Of a DNA stretch of 64,000 nucleotides, positions 62,598-64,000 are shown in pieces; positions within the stretch are counted from its first letter, which is position 1, and every line of letters begins with the position of its first letter. This DNA comes from Acidimicrobiaceae bacterium (GTDB taxonomy: Bacteria; Actinomycetota; Acidimicrobiia; Acidimicrobiales; Poriferisodalaceae), in assembly GCA_905182565.1 (NCBI GenBank), contig CAJJCB010000022.1:1-64000 (forward strand), written 5' to 3'. Position numbers and translations under genes: made by a program. Under the pieces are notes generated by a model. The model ran no database searches. It had not been told where the DNA came from and worked only from the letters and a program-made list of their open reading frames with translations.

Positions 62598-62923
62598 AGG
62601 ACTCCTCGGGTAATAGTCACAATTATCTAAAATGAACCTAGAGATGCTCAATCGAGTAAGCAGGTAGATAGATCGAGCATTTGCAAATTAGCGGGCTCTT
62701 GGGCCAATGTTGGTTTTTAATTAGAAGTTTCCAAATCGTTCAGAACTGAAGTTGTCTCATCGACTCTCATGCACCCCTAGACACGCACTAGATTCACTCC
62801 TACGAAAACTATTAAGCAAGAAACAAAGTTGTCTATCGACTTAAAAGTTTTTAACTCGGTTAACAATCAAGTCAATCTTGTCTCAACTTCCTATCTCTGC
62901 GTTTACCGAACTAGCTTTAAGGC

Positions 62924-64000
62924 ATGCCACTTCTGGCGCTTAGCGACAAAAAAGTATTGCACCACATTTTGTCTCAAGGCAAAACGTGCGTAGTGTCCGA
63001 AGTTGCAACCGCGCTCGCTACAAGCGAGCAGGAAGTGATCCAAGCTTTTGACAATCTTCGGAGAACTGGACTAACAAAAGCCGCAATTGATACCCCAGGA
63101 TTTCAGACAAATCGTTGGACTTTAACAACCCGGGGCTATCAGGTTGGTCCTTCACTAGTACTGGACGTTGTTCCATCGGAAAATAATCCTGTAACTCCGG
63201 ACAGAGTTGATCCAGCAGATGGGTGGGGCTTTCCATGGAAACCAGTCAAAGCCGAAGCCCCTGTTTATGCCAACAACTTGTCAAAACGGGCACGCCGACG
63301 CGGAAACAAGACTTGGCGCCCGACGCTAGCTGTTTATGTTCCCGAGCGGCCGCCCAAACGCCGCAGGTGGGGGTTACTCTTTTTCGCTACAACTTTTACT
63401 CTTATTGGGATAGGACTTCTTTTCGTAACCATTCGGCAGGTAAATATAGAAATATCTGGAATAGATGACGCCGCTTCTCTCCAACCCCTGAATATCGAAG
63501 GTAAAGAAATTAGCTTCAACATAGATGGAACTAACGCCCGTTCTGCTCAAATTTTTTTAGATGATTCGCTTATCAGCGGATTTCAGCGCTATGGGAATCA
63601 AATTTTTTGGGTAGTACCTCCTTTACCTGAGGGGAAACACATTCTCCGTCTGACTGTAGATCGTCGGATTTATGGTGAAGTTTCACGAGAAATTAAATTT
63701 AATATTGATGGCACACCGCCAATTTTGATAATTCCAAATGTCTTGGATCCAGTTGAAATGGGACAAGCTGTAACTATTAGCGGAATTTCCGAATCAGATG
63801 CCACAGTTGTAGTTGGCGGCATTCCAGTGTCATCATCTGATGGGAAATTCCAGCTTCAGCTGGACCGTCCACCCGCTGGGCCTTTGAGCATTCTGGCTAT
63901 TGATGAAGCTGGTAATACTTCTTCGCTAGAGATTGTAGTGCCAATCAAGTACCCGAAAACGCACGCAGTCCACGTAAGCGCAGCAGCATGGGCTTACCCC
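62924..64000 (+). CDS. Membrane protein with N-terminal winged helix and extracellular domain (3' end outside window)
   Basis: An open frame from the ATG at 62924 to the window end (359 codons, no stop). Residues 5-75 form a winged-helix domain (SDKKVLHHILSQGKTCVVSE, then EVIQAFDNLRRTGL, RWTLTTRGYQV). A basic stretch KRARRRGNKTW, then a membrane helix WGLLFFATTFTLIGIGLLF at about 149-170. Outside follow a beta-rich domain and two Ig-like segments (FNIDGTNARSAQIFLDD; ITISGISESDATVVVGG). At the very end THAVHVSAAAWAYP resembles the opening of DUF4015-type glycoside-hydrolase-like domains, a weak match. Function unknown. Confidence 0.7.
   Translation, partial: MPLLALSDKKVLHHILSQGKTCVVSEVATALATSEQEVIQAFDNLRRTGLTKAAIDTPGFQTNRWTLTTRGYQVGPSLVLDVVPSENNPVTPDRVDPADGWGFPWKPVKAEAPVYANNLSKRARRRGNKTWRPTLAVYVPERPPKRRRWGLLFFATTFTLIGIGLLFVTIRQVNIEISGIDDAASLQPLNIEGKEISFNIDGTNARSAQIFLDDSLISGFQRYGNQIFWVVPPLPEGKHILRLTVDRRIYGEVSREIKFNIDGTPPILIIPNVLDPVEMGQAVTISGISESDATVVVGGIPVSSSDGKFQLQLDRPPAGPLSILAIDEAGNTSSLEIVVPIKYPKTHAVHVSAAAWAYP

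Overview
The window reads as a dense, gene-rich piece of chromosome from a low- to mid-GC bacterium, most likely a free-living (probably marine) actinomycetote of the Acidimicrobiia type. The pointers are F420-type enzymes (LLM-class oxidoreductases and a PPOX-fold F420 protein), an SCO6745-like protein, a YceI protein with the actinobacterial anchor layout, many GTG/TTG starts, and a catabolic style built on acyl-CoA ligases, CoA transferases, biotin-dependent carboxylases, amidohydrolases and MFS carriers. A SAR202-type Chloroflexota is the main alternative. No rRNA, tRNA, CRISPR array, insertion sequence or phage gene was recognised.

Layout. 0.1-7.6 kb: LLM oxidoreductase, S4 protein, FAH-type hydratase, MFS, ABC-F ATPase, phosphoesterase, F420 PPOX protein, SurE. 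7.6-12.1 kb (minus): acyl-CoA ligase, MFS, VOC protein, alpha/beta hydrolase. 12.4-16.9 kb: housekeeping block (Maf, DusB, 5-formyl-THF cyclo-ligase; thioesterase; Tag; a DUF6356-like protein; Lrp/AsnC regulator). 16.9-19.7 kb (minus): amidohydrolase, a 350-aa partner protein, and a UGSC-family selenoprotein that simple ORF calling splits at its in-frame TGA. 19.8-31.7 kb: MFS, Gfo/Idh oxidoreductase, aldolase, NIPSNAP, aminotransferase with the wreck of its nitrilase partner, nitroreductase-SRPBCC fusion, GluQ, two zinc alcohol dehydrogenases, a carboxyltransferase, an APH-type kinase. 31.8-49.4 kb: double-FKBP lipoprotein, remains of a divergent LLM/acyl-CoA dehydrogenase pair, SCO6745-like protein, two CoA transferases, phosphatase, PlsC, MaoC, dienelactone hydrolase, amidohydrolase, esterase, a complete acyl-CoA carboxylase (beta plus biotinylated alpha), MFS, enoyl-CoA hydratase, P450. 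49.8-54.5 kb: MFS, HU with a strong terminator, YceI, GNAT, a CBS-less IMPDH/GMPR-type enzyme abutting QueF. 54.5-64 kb: LLM enzyme, a complete NMT1-type ABC importer behind a cytosine-deaminase-like amidohydrolase, two NQO-type flavoproteins, creatininase, a purine-type phosphoribosyltransferase, and the 5' part of a membrane protein with an N-terminal winged helix.

The genes together suggest an organism that imports small organic molecules and breaks them down through CoA thioesters, ring opening (FAH, dienelactone hydrolase), flavin/F420 and P450 chemistry and carboxylation. The most striking feature is the UGSC selenoprotein: TGA codon in frame, flanking UGSC motif, and a perfect 8-bp stem-loop just downstream with the properties of a bacterial SECIS element. 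Signs of recent gene decay are also clear: a nitrilase gene with its catalytic middle deleted, and a divergent gene pair whose facing 5' ends were lost, with two homopolymer frameshifts in the surviving acyl-CoA dehydrogenase part. All functional calls are from reading motifs; no searches were run.
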